Part shown: positions 1 through 9,317 of the stretch, in pieces
How positions within the stretch are numbered: position 1 is the first letter of the stretch
Layout: each line of letters opens with the position of its first letter
Origin: Lotus japonicus
Lineage: Eukaryota > Streptophyta > Magnoliopsida > Fabales > Fabaceae
Length of the DNA stretch: 64,000 nucleotides
Reading direction: 5' to 3'
NCBI RefSeq assembly: GCF_012489685.1
Contig: NC_080046.1
Span: forward strand, 45,657,176 to 45,721,175
Notes under the pieces: generated by a model
Database searches by the model: none
What the model saw: only the letters and a program-made list of their open reading frames with translations
What the model was told of the DNA's origin: nothing
Translations under genes and position numbers: made by a program

Positions 1-1
1 G

Positions 2-121
2 ATCATCTCGACAAAAGAGGTTATCAAGGAATTGGAGATTGATCAGGCTGTGAAGAAGGGTCTCGATGCCAAGATTGCCACCTTTGCTGATTGTTTGAAC
101 TCTTTTAAGACCCTACTGTAG
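2..121 (+). CDS. 3' end of the antisense PMD gene, copy A (partial)
   Basis: The last 39 codons and stop of the plant mobile domain gene that is complete in copy B (13229-16956). They cover the end of its C-terminal coiled coil and finish in KTLL then TAG. The reading frame starts at base 2 because the window cuts a codon. The remainder lies to the left of the window. The sequence equals 16837-16956. Confidence 0.85.
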   Translation: MISTKEVIKELEIDQAVKKGLDAKIATFADCLNSFKTLL

Positions 122-529
122 GACTCTTTTTTTTTTTTAATATGTAATGATGGCACAATTCTAACCATGGCTTTCGATGCCAATTACGTGTAATATTTCG
201 ACACTGGTTTTGGCACCTAAGCCATATAATTTGACGTTTAATTTGCCAAGTCTTTTCAGTTTCCACTACGCATTTATTTTGACGGCTATTCATTTATTGT
301 TGCATCGCTCAAACTTCCTTGCACCCCTTCACACAGTCGTCGCTTTGTTTCTGGGGAATGAACCAATTTATTGCAATCTTATACCACGTTTTCTTGATTC
401 AATGCAAGTCTTTGTTCATTAAAAGCCAAAGCTATTCACGATGGTGGTGGTAATCTGCATGGCCTATAACCGTAAGATGAAGAGTTGGCAACTGATTGCC
501 ACTAATTAATGCATTCCTTGGTTGTTACC

Positions 530-537
530 CTATAAAT
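530..537 (+). promoter_or_regulatory. TATA box of the coiled-coil cargo gene (copy A)
   Basis: CTATAAAT lies 97 bp upstream of the ATG at 634, inside the retroelement and on the strand opposite to gag-pol. It suggests the cargo gene has its own promoter instead of relying on the LTR. The identical site in copy B is at 17365-17372. Confidence 0.55.
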
Positions 538-633
538 GGAGCGTTTTTGGTTACTCCTTTTCAGTAACTTCTCCAAACTCTCCCTTGTTTCTTTTCCAGA
601 ATTCTTTTCCTGCTTTCATAACTCCCCTCAGTC

Positions 634-1119
634 ATGGCTATTCGTCGTGTTCTTAACCAGATCCGGAACTTGGCTTTTGATCAAGACTTATTCTGGGAGT
701 TGCATTCTTTCCTCCCTTTGGCTGAAGAGCTTACGGGGCTTATTAACCAACTCCTTTCGAGGAATATTATTGCCTCGGTAAGAATTCCTCTTCAGGAGTT
801 CTCGGGCCTCCTGCACGAAGCTGTACCTCTATATGAAGAACACCGGGAGCTTACTGCTCGAGTGTTCTTTGCTGAACACCAGATTGATGAGAAGATGGAG
901 GAGTATGAAGAGTTGAAGGCTGCTCTTAGCCAGGCGAAACTCGAGGGGAATGTGGGAGCTCTGAAACCCTTGGTGGACAAGCTTTCTTCTACTGCCCGTG
1001 AAGAGCTGGATATTCGACAGGAGAAATCGCGACTGGAATCCCAACAAGAAGATGTCTTGAGGCGCATGGAGCCTCTTAAGGCCAGATACAATAGTTGTAG
1101 GGCCAACCCTCCTTTTTAA
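634..1119 (+). CDS. 161-residue coiled-coil cargo protein, antisense to pol (copy A)
   Basis: An open frame with an ATG start (634), antisense to the retroelement, lying between the end of pol and the PMD gene. I do not recognise a family. Residues about 70-150 are rich in Glu, Lys, Leu and Arg in heptad-like spacing (for example EEYEELKAALSQAKLEG and REELDIRQEKSRLESQQEDV), which points to a long coiled coil. There is no signal peptide or membrane segment. A TATA box lies 97 bp upstream and an AATAAA at 1157-1162 follows the stop, so this looks like a complete small transcription unit. Its 3' end converges on the pol stop at 1199. The copy at 17469-17954 is identical. The coiled coil resembles in character the C-terminal tail of the neighbouring PMD protein, so a partner or split-off domain is possible (inference). 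Confidence 0.7.
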   Translation: MAIRRVLNQIRNLAFDQDLFWELHSFLPLAEELTGLINQLLSRNIIASVRIPLQEFSGLLHEAVPLYEEHRELTARVFFAEHQIDEKMEEYEELKAALSQAKLEGNVGALKPLVDKLSSTAREELDIRQEKSRLESQQEDVLRRMEPLKARYNSCRANPPF

Positions 1120-1156
1120 AATTTCTTTGCCATAGTTGTAATGCTCTATTCTATTC

Positions 1157-1162
1157 AATAAA
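1157..1162 (+). terminator. Polyadenylation signal of the coiled-coil cargo gene (copy A)
   Basis: AATAAA lies 38 bases after the stop at 1119 and 37 bases before the convergent pol stop at 1199. The transcript end would therefore meet or overlap the 3' end of the pol reading frame. Confidence 0.5.
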
Positions 1163-1198
1163 ACATTCGCATTTGGCAATTGATTCTCTTTTACTTCT

Positions 1199-4100
1199 TT
1201 ATTCGATGTTTATTTCATGCAATGTTGGCTTATACGTTTTTAAATATTTGCCATTTATCGTCATTTGTCGATTACCTCCTAATTCCTTAATCGAATAAGC
1301 GTTGTTTAAAAGCACTTTCTCGACTGAAAAAGGGCCTTCCCAGTTTGGGGACCATTTTCCGTAACGTTTATCTTTTTTATCAATTGGTAAGACGACCTTC
1401 CATACGTAATCACCAAGCATAAAAGATTTAGCTCTAACCTTTTTGTTATAAGCTTTAGCAATGCGATCCTTTTGCCTGGTTAAGGTATCCAACACCAATA
1501 GTCTTTCTTCGTCGAGATTGACTAATTCGTCAAGCATCATACTCCAATAATCTTCACTTGGAATTTCCTCTTGCCTTTGAATTCTGCATGACTGTAAATA
1601 TACTTCTACTGGTAGTACCGCTTCTTGACCATATGCTAGTCGAAAAGGCGTTGCTCCGGTAGACTCCTTAGGTGAATTCCTGTAAGCCCAAAGCACTTGG
1701 CCTAACGTTTGATGCCAGTTTTTAGGTTTTCGACCAATATGTTTTTTAATCAAGGAGATCAACGTTTTGTTGGCCGCTTCGACTTGCCCATTCGCTTGAG
1801 CATAATAGGGGGTCGAGGTTAGGAGTTTTATACCCCAAGATTCTGCGAATGATGCTACCTTTTGGCCTACAAACACTGTGCCTTGGTCTGTAGTAAGTGA
1901 CTCAGGTAGCCCAAAGCGGTACACTATGTGATTCTGAATGAACTCGATCACCGTGTCCTGGGTCACATTTTGTAGAGGAATTGCCTCCACCCACTTGGTA
2001 AAGTAATCTATAGCCACTATGATGTACTTATGCTGCCTAGAAGAACATGGGTTAATTTCACCAATTAGGTCTAAAGCCCAACCCCTGAATGGCCAGGGCT
2101 TAATAATCGAGTGTAGTTCACTTGCTGGCACATGTTGTATCCCCGCGTGTCTCTGACAATCTTGGCACCTCTTGGCATACTCCATACAATCTTTCATAAT
2201 AGTAGGCCAATACATCCCTTGTCGAAATAGGATCCATTTCATCTTGATTCCTGCCTGGTGGGCACCACATAGCCCGTCGTGAACGGCCGAGATCGCTATG
2301 AACGCGTCGTCTTCACTTAAACACTTCAGTAGTGTTCCGTCGACGTTTTTCTTGAATAGCTCGTTTCCCATGATGACATAGCTCATTGCCCTGTATTTTG
2401 TCTTTCTATCTGTAGTACCCACAGGATTTTGCAAGTAATCGACGATTGGCTTTCTCCAATCATTAGGTGCCATATTGTCAATGACCAGGATGTCGAGGTT
2501 AGAGGGGTTCAGTTTTTCTTTGACCTCGATAAGCTCTTTTAACCTACATTTATCGACCATATATCCTGATGCGATTTGTGCCAATTCATTGGCTTCTTGA
2601 TTGTCCACTCTGGAAACGTGACCTAGCCTAGCTTCGTCGAATTTGGCCAATAAATTACTAGCTTTCGTGTAATACCTAGCTAGATTTTCACTAATGCACT
2701 TGTATTCCTTGGTAAGTTGCTTTATTACCAATTCAGAGTCCCCTTTTACGACGACATTCTTTGCCCCGAGGGCTATCAAGATCTCGAGGCCTGATGTTAA
2801 TGCCTCATACTCAGCCTCATTGTTTGAGCAGTTACTCTTAATCTTAAACTTGAATTTTGTGGGGATGCCCCTTGGGGATACGATGAACATCCCGATCCCA
2901 GTGCCATTCTTATGGCTAGAACCATCGAAAAATAGCTTCCAAGGTTGGATGCCTACGTAAGTTATAATTTCTTGAGGCAAAGTATGGTCTGCCAGGAAGT
3001 CAGCAATTGCTTGTCCCTTAACTGCCTTTAGTGGGGCATAAGTTAGTGAATACTCGGTTAGGGCTAAAGCCCATTTACCAATTCGACTATGCAAGATAGG
3101 TTTGGATAACATGTGCTTTATTATATCATAATGAGAAAAAACCATTACATCGATTGGCTTTATATAATATTTCAGCTTTACACAAGAGAAGTACAAGCAT
3201 AAACACAATTTCTCGATCATGGTGTATCGAGTCTCTGCATCATTTAACACCCTGCTTAAGTAAAATATGGCTCTTTCTTTGCTATCTTCATCTTCTTGAG
3301 CCAGCATGCTTCCGATGGTTCCATCCGTGGCAGAGATGTACAGCTTCATTGGCTTTCCTCTTATAGGTGGTGCCATTATAGGTGGGCTAGACAAGTACAC
3401 TCTGAGTTCATCGAACGCTTTTTGATGCTCTGCTTCCCAGCGGAACGCATCTTCTTTTTTAAGTCGAAGAAGTGGGGAAAATGACTTGGTCTTCTCACTG
3501 AGGTTAGCAATGAATCTCCTTAGGAAGTTAATCTTTCCCAATAGTGATTGCAGTTGTTTCTTGCTAGTTGGTGGACTAGTGTCGAGAATGGCTTTAGCTT
3601 TGTTTTTGTTGATCTCGATACCCTTTTTATGCACCACAAAACCCAAAAAATCACCTGCAATAACACCAAAGGCACATTTAAGGGGATTCATCTTCAAGCC
3701 ATATTTTCTCATCCTCTCAAAGGATTTCCTTAGATGCAACAAATGGTCATCCCTTGATGGGGATTTCACCACAATGTCATCAATATAAACCTGCATGAAG
3801 GTTTCTATAAAATCATGAAAAATGGTATTCATTACCCTTTGGTAGGTCGCGCCAGCGTTTTTCAACCCAAATGGCATGACCACCCACTCGTACGTCCCCA
3901 AGGCACCGGGACATCGAAAAGCTGTTTTCGACACGTCCTCTTCTGCTATGAAGATTTGGTTGTAGCCTGAGTAACCATCCAACAAGCTTAAGTATTCATG
4001 ACCTGCAGCTGAATCCACCATCATCTCAGCAATAGGCATGTGATACTCGTCTTTTGGAGTGGCAGCGTTAAGATCTCGGAAATCTATGCAAACTCTCATC

Positions 4101-4831
4101 TTCCCATTCTTCTTGATTACTGGAACCACGTTGGCTAACCAGTCCACATATCGAGCTGTTCTGATAAATTTACACCTGAGGAGTCTTTCGATTTCTTCCT
4201 TGATTTTCACCAACACATCTGGATGGAACCTCCTGGGCAGTTGCTTGACTGGTTTCTTGTTTTCTTTGATGGGTAACTTCAATTCCACCACTTCTCGACT
4301 GAGGCCAGGCATTTCATCGTAATCCCAAGCGAAACAGTCTTTGAATTCCTTGAGTAGTTTCACCATCCTGTCTTTTAGCTCCGGGTCAATGAGAGCACTA
4401 ATATACGTTGGCCTCTTTTCTAAGCCATCACCCAGGTCTATTTCTTCTAAAGGGTCTTGCGCTTCCATTTTCTTGGACAATTCGACCACTGGCTTCTCGA
4501 AGCCTAATGGGCCGTCATCATAGATGCAATCTAGCCTCAGATTGCATAGGTCCTCGAATCCGCATTTCTCAGCACTCTGCTCGTTTATTTCTATGCACGT
4601 GTCATCCTTATTTATTGTTGCCTCCTCCTGAGGTGTTAATTCGACAGGCAGGATTGAGACATTAGCTTCGTCTATAGCCATTTCTTTGGCCATCCTCTCG
4701 GCCTCCAAGGCCGTTCTTATTTTGTTTTCGGCTGCGTAAGCCGAAATTCGAGCCATGCTCGAATTAATCATCTTTATCATTGGCTTGCCACCCATCAGTG
4801 ACATCTTTCTCTTCATCACTGTGCCATCCAC
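1199..4831 (-). CDS. pol: Pol polyprotein, copy A: RT, RNase H, second RNase H, integrase
   Basis: 1210 codons. Reverse transcriptase covers about residues 200-380, with FRDLN near 251 and the catalytic YIDD at 349-352. A first RNase H covers about 495-600. A second RNase H starts at WKLFFDGSS, with acidic residues at D636, E672/E674 and D698; this archaeal-type domain marks Tat elements. Integrase follows: an H2C2 zinc finger (H851, H858, C889, C892) and a catalytic triad D921, D982, E1018 with exactly 35 residues between the last two, as expected for DD35E. The frame overlaps the end of the gag-protease frame by 68 nt but is shifted by one base. In copy C the two frames are continuous at that point, because C has one A fewer in an A run. 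The first in-frame Met is therefore probably not a natural start. Expected role: copying element RNA into DNA and inserting it in the nucleus. Confidence 0.92.
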   Translation of the reverse strand: MDGTVMKRKMSLMGGKPMIKMINSSMARISAYAAENKIRTALEAERMAKEMAIDEANVSILPVELTPQEEATINKDDTCIEINEQSAEKCGFEDLCNLRLDCIYDDGPLGFEKPVVELSKKMEAQDPLEEIDLGDGLEKRPTYISALIDPELKDRMVKLLKEFKDCFAWDYDEMPGLSREVVELKLPIKENKKPVKQLPRRFHPDVLVKIKEEIERLLRCKFIRTARYVDWLANVVPVIKKNGKMRVCIDFRDLNAATPKDEYHMPIAEMMVDSAAGHEYLSLLDGYSGYNQIFIAEEDVSKTAFRCPGALGTYEWVVMPFGLKNAGATYQRVMNTIFHDFIETFMQVYIDDIVVKSPSRDDHLLHLRKSFERMRKYGLKMNPLKCAFGVIAGDFLGFVVHKKGIEINKNKAKAILDTSPPTSKKQLQSLLGKINFLRRFIANLSEKTKSFSPLLRLKKEDAFRWEAEHQKAFDELRVYLSSPPIMAPPIRGKPMKLYISATDGTIGSMLAQEDEDSKERAIFYLSRVLNDAETRYTMIEKLCLCLYFSCVKLKYYIKPIDVMVFSHYDIIKHMLSKPILHSRIGKWALALTEYSLTYAPLKAVKGQAIADFLADHTLPQEIITYVGIQPWKLFFDGSSHKNGTGIGMFIVSPRGIPTKFKFKIKSNCSNNEAEYEALTSGLEILIALGAKNVVVKGDSELVIKQLTKEYKCISENLARYYTKASNLLAKFDEARLGHVSRVDNQEANELAQIASGYMVDKCRLKELIEVKEKLNPSNLDILVIDNMAPNDWRKPIVDYLQNPVGTTDRKTKYRAMSYVIMGNELFKKNVDGTLLKCLSEDDAFIAISAVHDGLCGAHQAGIKMKWILFRQGMYWPTIMKDCMEYAKRCQDCQRHAGIQHVPASELHSIIKPWPFRGWALDLIGEINPCSSRQHKYIIVAIDYFTKWVEAIPLQNVTQDTVIEFIQNHIVYRFGLPESLTTDQGTVFVGQKVASFAESWGIKLLTSTPYYAQANGQVEAANKTLISLIKKHIGRKPKNWHQTLGQVLWAYRNSPKESTGATPFRLAYGQEAVLPVEVYLQSCRIQRQEEIPSEDYWSMMLDELVNLDEERLLVLDTLTRQKDRIAKAYNKKVRAKSFMLGDYVWKVVLPIDKKDKRYGKWSPNWEGPFSVEKVLLNNAYSIKELGGNRQMTINGKYLKTYKPTLHEINIE

Positions 4832-7800
4832 TCATGGCATCAGGTTTACATGCTTCATTGAGGTTTAGGCCCCGGATGGGGTCCAACGTTACTGAGTACT
4901 CTGAGTAGGGGTTGAAGTACTGGCTAGCCACTGTGTCTAAAGGAGCAATTGTGGCTAAACTCTTCTCGAAATTCTTCTTACCAACGTAGCTTGTTTCTGC
5001 TAAATAGTAGCTTTGATCTGCTTGTACATTTTCGACAACTCCATCAGCTTTCCAAATGGATATACGTTGGTGTAAGGTCGAAGGCACTGCCCCCACGCCA
5101 TGAATCCATTCTCTTCCCAGCAGCAAATTGTAATTGGCCTTTGAAGGGACCACGATGAACAATGTGGAACGGGCTACTGTTCCTACGGTTATGTTCAACA
5201 TGATTGCCCCTAGGGAAGAACCTGTCTTTCCTTCATAATCGGAAAGTACCATGTCATGTGAGATTAGATCCGCTTCAGTTTTTCCTAACTTCTTGAGCAT
5301 AAATCCGGGCATGAGGTTAATTGCAGCTCCCCCGTCGACAAGGACTTTGTTAACACCCTTCTCCTCGACTCTGGCCCAAACAAATAGCGGTTTCAAATGG
5401 CTCTTCATTTGCTCGGTTGGCCTTTGGAAGATAGCTCTTTCATCTTCGACGGATCCTCTCTGCATCACATAATAACACAAAGGATTGTCATCTGGTTCGT
5501 CGTCGACATAGTAGTCTTCCTCACTTTCAGTGACCTCTGAGATTCTATCGAATTCTGCAGGTAGGATGGACACGATGCAGATGATGTTGAGCTCTTCTCC
5601 CTCACTGTCGTCGAAATCTTCGAGCATGTCTTCATCCTCATCCTCTACGACATTCTTCCCTTTTTCCTTAGCTGGATTTGATGGTATGGTTGCTCCCTGT
5701 TTGATGGCGTGATCCAGCTGGTTGATAATCGACGCCACATTAGGTTCATTGCGAGAGTTATCTTCTGGCTTTATGTCCCATAGTGAACGGAACTTGCCAC
5801 CTCTTTCCCTCTCAGCTTTCCTTTTCCTCAAAAAACGCCTGAACTGAGTCCTGGTCATCTGTTCAGGGGCATAGTAGTTCTCAGAGCCATAGGAGTAGCT
5901 TCGTGACACACGGGAATTGTTGATGTAAGAGGATCCCTGGCCTAAGTCGATTTTCTGCCACTTAGGGTATGGTTTTGGCCTTGGAGGCATTGGCCTGAAC
6001 CATTGGTTTCTTGGCAATCCAGCATTGGGGAGGTAGGTTTTGTCTTTACTGCTTGTTTTTTGGCCTTTATGGCCATCGAGTTCCTGGTCTCTTTCGACCC
6101 ACTCCTCATGAGGGTACTTCAGTCTCCTGGATACAGGAGCCTTCTTCTGATAATGCCTTTTCATTTCTGAATCTTGATAGGCCTTGGCTGCGGATTTGTC
6201 GAAAACAGCGCTGCATCGAGGGCACAACATAACCTCCCTCTCGCCGTCTTTGCTGCGGGATAGAAACTCGACAAGGGTTTCTCCAGCCTTGGGGTAAGCC
6301 TCTTCCAAGTTCACTTCTTTCACGACGTCTGGTTCTTCGACAGCCATGTTTTCCTCCTTTGCCTCCTCGAGTGTTAGGCCCAGATTCAGCTTCTCGGAAA
6401 TGTCAACCACGCCAATGTAGAAAGGTTCCACGTAGTTGGCTTCAGCTACCTGCAGTGGGTCAGAGTCAATCTTCATTTGACTTTTGGCTTTTTCGTCATA
6501 CTTGAGCCTTCCTGAGTCCAATGCCCCCTGCACGAGGTCCCTGAAACGAACACATTGTGAGGTCCAATGACCAAAAAAGTTATGATATTTGCAATATTTC
6601 TTCCCTTTCCTTTGTTCAGGAGAAGGAAGTTTTTGGTCTTTGGGGACCACAAGCAAACCATCAGACACAAGTATATCATAGATTGCATCACATTTGGCCA
6701 CATCAAAAGTATAAGTTTTTACAGCAGGAATCGTGTTCTTGGGATTTTCCTCCCCAAGCTTGTTTTCTCGTGGTTTCAATGCTTTACACACATAAGGATC
6801 CCCTGGCTGAAGTTCAGCCAGATTGACGTCATTCAAATCGACGTCCGCAGGGACTTCTCGATAAACACATGGATTCTGACCTACTGAATCCGCATCTATG
6901 TACGCTACTTTCTCCTTCTTTGGCCACTTAGTGGTCTTGGCCCTTTCCTCTGACTTTTCGGCCTTTAGCATTTCGATGTGCCTCACTCTATCTGCGAGTA
7001 AAGACATATCTCGAATATACTGAGTGTCGATCTTCTTTCTAATAGAATACTCTAGACCACCAGCGGCTAAGACAACTAGCTCGTGTTCAGGAACATGGGT
7101 GAAGCATCGAGATTTAAGCATCCTAAACCTGTTTAGGTAATCATCAATAGACTCTGCTGGCTTTCTTTTGACACTAGCCAGGTCTTTCAAACTTACTTTG
7201 CACTCTCCCCTAAAGAACTGTTCATGGAAAATTCTTTCCAACTGGGCCCATGTACGGACTGACCTGGGAGCGAGGGTAGTGAACCAGGTAAATGCATTTT
7301 TGGTTAAAGAACTCGGGAAGTACTTCATTTTCAAATTTTCATTGATGGCTAAGTCTCCTGCTTCGATTTGGTACCTGGCTATGTGTTCTACTGTGGACTC
7401 TCCTGAGAACTTAGTGAATTTGGGGACCTTCCAGCCTCGAGGAAGTTCTGATTCGAGAACCTCCTCTGTAAAGGCTGACACAAAATGGGGTCTATTCGCG
7501 AAACCCACGTTGAAACCATGTTGGTTCAACAATTGCTCCACCACAGCAGCAACATTTTGTTGCCCCCCAGCGTTCTGGTGTCGAATTCTTTCTAACACAC
7601 CATCAGCGTGTTCTTCCCTGTTTACCATATACACATTTTGCAATGGTGGCTGCACTGCCTCGTACAAAGGGTTTGCCCTCATCTCTTGGTGTTGCGGCGC
7701 CTGATAGCGCGCCGGGGCAGGGACATGGTTAGGCAACGGGATTTGGTTAATCCCTGGTGCCGGTTGGACTTCGACTGGTGCCCCCAGGGCTGTTGCCAAA

Positions 7801-8384
7801 CGATCCATCTGTCGTGCCAAATGCTGATTATTGGCATTATTATTTTGGAGCACAGGGTTGATTAGCTCACCTATCTGTCGAGATAGCATGTTAACCATTT
7901 CATGGTTACTATCATCTACTTGCTGCCTAATGGCTTGAAGTGAACCATTATTCATACCTGTAGATAAATAAATTTGTGAACTAGATCCAGGAATAGGGGG
8001 ACTAACTCGACTTCCCAAGTTTAACATTGTTCCGTTTACCCCAAAAGGGGGTATGCTGAATGGGGGAACATTTTCAGGGAACGTCGAACACGTGCCTTGT
8101 ATGCTTTGCATCATAGATGCAGGCATACCATAAGGCATGTCCCTCGTAATCGTTGGAACGATTTGTGCCTGTACTGATGTAGATACAGGCATTTCTGCAA
8201 CTGCAGAAATTGCCACATTCTGGGTTGGCATACTGGTGCCATGCCCCATTCCAGTAGACACTTCTTCATTATTATTACCACTACTTCCCCCGGGACTACT
8301 CTGATTACCCACGTTAGATCCTTGAGGGGAGGTTCTTCCTCGATTGCTTGCCATACTTATAGTCTTACCACTTCTCAGGCGCAT
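4764..8384 (-). CDS. gag: Gag-protease polyprotein, copy A
   Basis: 1206 codons from the first true ATG at 8384. The open frame extends 19 codons further up but has only a GTG there. The protein begins MRLRSGK, a common start for plant gypsy gag. A Gln/Asn/Pro-rich N-terminal region (about 1-280) precedes a retrotransposon gag capsid domain at about 300-450. A zinc-knuckle-like motif CKYHNFFGHWTSQC lies at about 598-611, and a further CPRC pair lies near 721-724. A basic and acidic linker follows, with the protease active site VDGGAAINLMP at about 1017. Asp-Gly-Gly replaces the usual DTG or DSG. The frame ends shortly after, in a one-base offset relative to pol. Gag packages the genomic RNA and the protease cuts the polyprotein. 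Confidence 0.9.
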   Translation of the reverse strand: MRLRSGKTISMASNRGRTSPQGSNVGNQSSPGGSSGNNNEEVSTGMGHGTSMPTQNVAISAVAEMPVSTSVQAQIVPTITRDMPYGMPASMMQSIQGTCSTFPENVPPFSIPPFGVNGTMLNLGSRVSPPIPGSSSQIYLSTGMNNGSLQAIRQQVDDSNHEMVNMLSRQIGELINPVLQNNNANNQHLARQMDRLATALGAPVEVQPAPGINQIPLPNHVPAPARYQAPQHQEMRANPLYEAVQPPLQNVYMVNREEHADGVLERIRHQNAGGQQNVAAVVEQLLNQHGFNVGFANRPHFVSAFTEEVLESELPRGWKVPKFTKFSGESTVEHIARYQIEAGDLAINENLKMKYFPSSLTKNAFTWFTTLAPRSVRTWAQLERIFHEQFFRGECKVSLKDLASVKRKPAESIDDYLNRFRMLKSRCFTHVPEHELVVLAAGGLEYSIRKKIDTQYIRDMSLLADRVRHIEMLKAEKSEERAKTTKWPKKEKVAYIDADSVGQNPCVYREVPADVDLNDVNLAELQPGDPYVCKALKPRENKLGEENPKNTIPAVKTYTFDVAKCDAIYDILVSDGLLVVPKDQKLPSPEQRKGKKYCKYHNFFGHWTSQCVRFRDLVQGALDSGRLKYDEKAKSQMKIDSDPLQVAEANYVEPFYIGVVDISEKLNLGLTLEEAKEENMAVEEPDVVKEVNLEEAYPKAGETLVEFLSRSKDGEREVMLCPRCSAVFDKSAAKAYQDSEMKRHYQKKAPVSRRLKYPHEEWVERDQELDGHKGQKTSSKDKTYLPNAGLPRNQWFRPMPPRPKPYPKWQKIDLGQGSSYINNSRVSRSYSYGSENYYAPEQMTRTQFRRFLRKRKAERERGGKFRSLWDIKPEDNSRNEPNVASIINQLDHAIKQGATIPSNPAKEKGKNVVEDEDEDMLEDFDDSEGEELNIICIVSILPAEFDRISEVTESEEDYYVDDEPDDNPLCYYVMQRGSVEDERAIFQRPTEQMKSHLKPLFVWARVEEKGVNKVLVDGGAAINLMPGFMLKKLGKTEADLISHDMVLSDYEGKTGSSLGAIMLNITVGTVARSTLFIVVPSKANYNLLLGREWIHGVGAVPSTLHQRISIWKADGVVENVQADQSYYLAETSYVGKKNFEKSLATIAPLDTVASQYFNPYSEYSVTLDPIRGLNLNEACKPDAMSGWHSDEEKDVTDGWQANDKDD

Positions 8385-8480
8385 ATAAATCACAATCAAG
8401 GCAAGTAGCAAATACCAAATAGCATGCAGCAAACAAAACACACAAAACGCTTCTGTAAAACTTAATCTTCACAAAAACGG

Positions 8481-8497
8481 TCCCACTGGGCGTGCCA
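8481..8497 (-). other. Primer-binding site, E1 copy A
   Basis: On the minus strand TGGCACGCCCAGTGGGA starts three bases inside the LTR edge at 8501. A TGG start at this place is what a tRNA 3' CCA end pairs with. The same 17 bases occur at 25318-25334 (B) and 10058-10074 (LTR2), and with one change at 38008-38024 (C). I cannot assign the tRNA with certainty. Confidence 0.8.
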
Positions 8498-8910
8498 ATT
8501 TGTTTACACGGATTTTTGGTAAACAAATATCCTCTTAGTTCGACTAAAGGAAGTTTAGATTTCAGGGTCCTTTTGAGAAAACGTTTTGCCAAAGTGTAGT
8601 GTGTGGACGGATGTGTTTTCGACAACAATAAACAACTTCAAACGAAACTGGATTTTATTGAATATGAGTCGATTACAAAATAGTCAAGCAAACCAAAATA
8701 ACATGAAAGCAAATTTCGACAAAACAAGCTACACATAAAAACTGGAAATTAACGAACTGAAATGCAAGGAAATTAAAGCGTTGGTTCTGCAACATACTCC
8801 TCCATCATCACGTTCTGCTCTCGAAGTCTCATTGATGCGGACGTTTAGAGCTTTTAGTGAATTTTCAGAGTTTTTCAGTTGGGAACCTCTTCTTCTGCTG
8901 CTGCTTCCTC

Positions 8911-8918
8911 TATTTATA
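8911..8918 (-). promoter_or_regulatory. TATA box of the E1 LTR promoter
   Basis: TATAAATA on the minus strand, about 400 bp into the LTR. Transcription would start some 30 bp further left and run into gag-pol. The LTRs of copies B and C carry the same box or a close match. Confidence 0.6.
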
Positions 8919-9022
8919 TTGTTCTTTCTGCCCATGTTCTTGGCGGTTTTCTTTGGATGCACGATGGCTTCGTGGGTTTTGAATTTTGGCGCCATCCCCA
9001 CGTTTAGCCGATGGTCTTCGCG

Positions 9023-9103
9023 CACGTGACTCTATTGCCACGTGGATGGTTCTGAGTCGTGGGCAACCGTTGCTATTCGTGGCGTCGTGGGTGTACGCAC
9101 GTG
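9023..9103 (-). promoter_or_regulatory. Three G-box motifs (CACGTG) in E1 LTR U3
   Basis: CACGTG occurs at 9023-9028, 9039-9044 and 9098-9103, between 105 and 190 bp upstream of the LTR TATA box. The palindrome is the classic plant bZIP/bHLH site. The same motifs are kept in the other E1 LTRs. Confidence 0.6.
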
Positions 9104-9317
9104 CTTGCAGTTGCTTATTGTTCGGTAACTGCTTCTTCCATTGAGATGATCGAGATTTCTTCATCTTCTGAGTGTGTCGAGTTATGGCTTTTTACTAACT
9201 TGTCTTTGGGGGACATCGTGTGCTGAGTTGCCGGCTTCGCCCAACCCCTTCTGTCGAGAAACCATTTTTTTGTACCATGGTGTCGATAATTGTAATGCTT
9301 CTAATTTTGGCTTAACA

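Larger units (their letters stand above)
1..9317 (-). mobile_element. E1 copy A: Ty3/gypsy (Tat-type) LTR retrotransposon, 3' end outside window
   Basis: Minus-strand element: 5' LTR at 8501-9317, primer-binding site at 8481-8497, gag-protease, then RT-RNaseH-RNaseH-integrase. Downstream of integrase are two plus-strand (antisense) cargo genes, the second of which enters the window at base 1. Two RNase H domains in pol and an antisense region before the 3' LTR are traits of the Tat lineage of Ty3/gypsy. The base after the LTR begins CCAGT (9318-9322), which matches the CCAGT in front of copy B's left LTR rather than a second copy next to A. From base 1 to about 4440 it shows no difference from 16836-21275. 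The coding regions are long and open, so this is the least damaged copy. Confidence 0.93.
8501..9317 (-). repeat. 5' LTR of E1 copy A (817 bp)
   Basis: The ends are TGTT and AACA. The primer-binding site abuts the left edge, and no polypurine tract lies on the right, so this is the 5' LTR of a minus-strand element. It is base-for-base the same as 11969-12785 wherever compared (constant offset 3468). It differs from the LTRs at 25338-26152 and 38028-38844 by scattered substitutions and small indels. U3 is the right-hand part and carries three CACGTG boxes and a TATA box. Confidence 0.93.

Noticed and set aside
7168..7704. Long plus-strand open frames opposite gag and pol (also at 24104-24541 and similar places)
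   Set aside because: Shadows of the real minus-strand coding sequence: they recur with the same offset in each copy and have no independent start or family.
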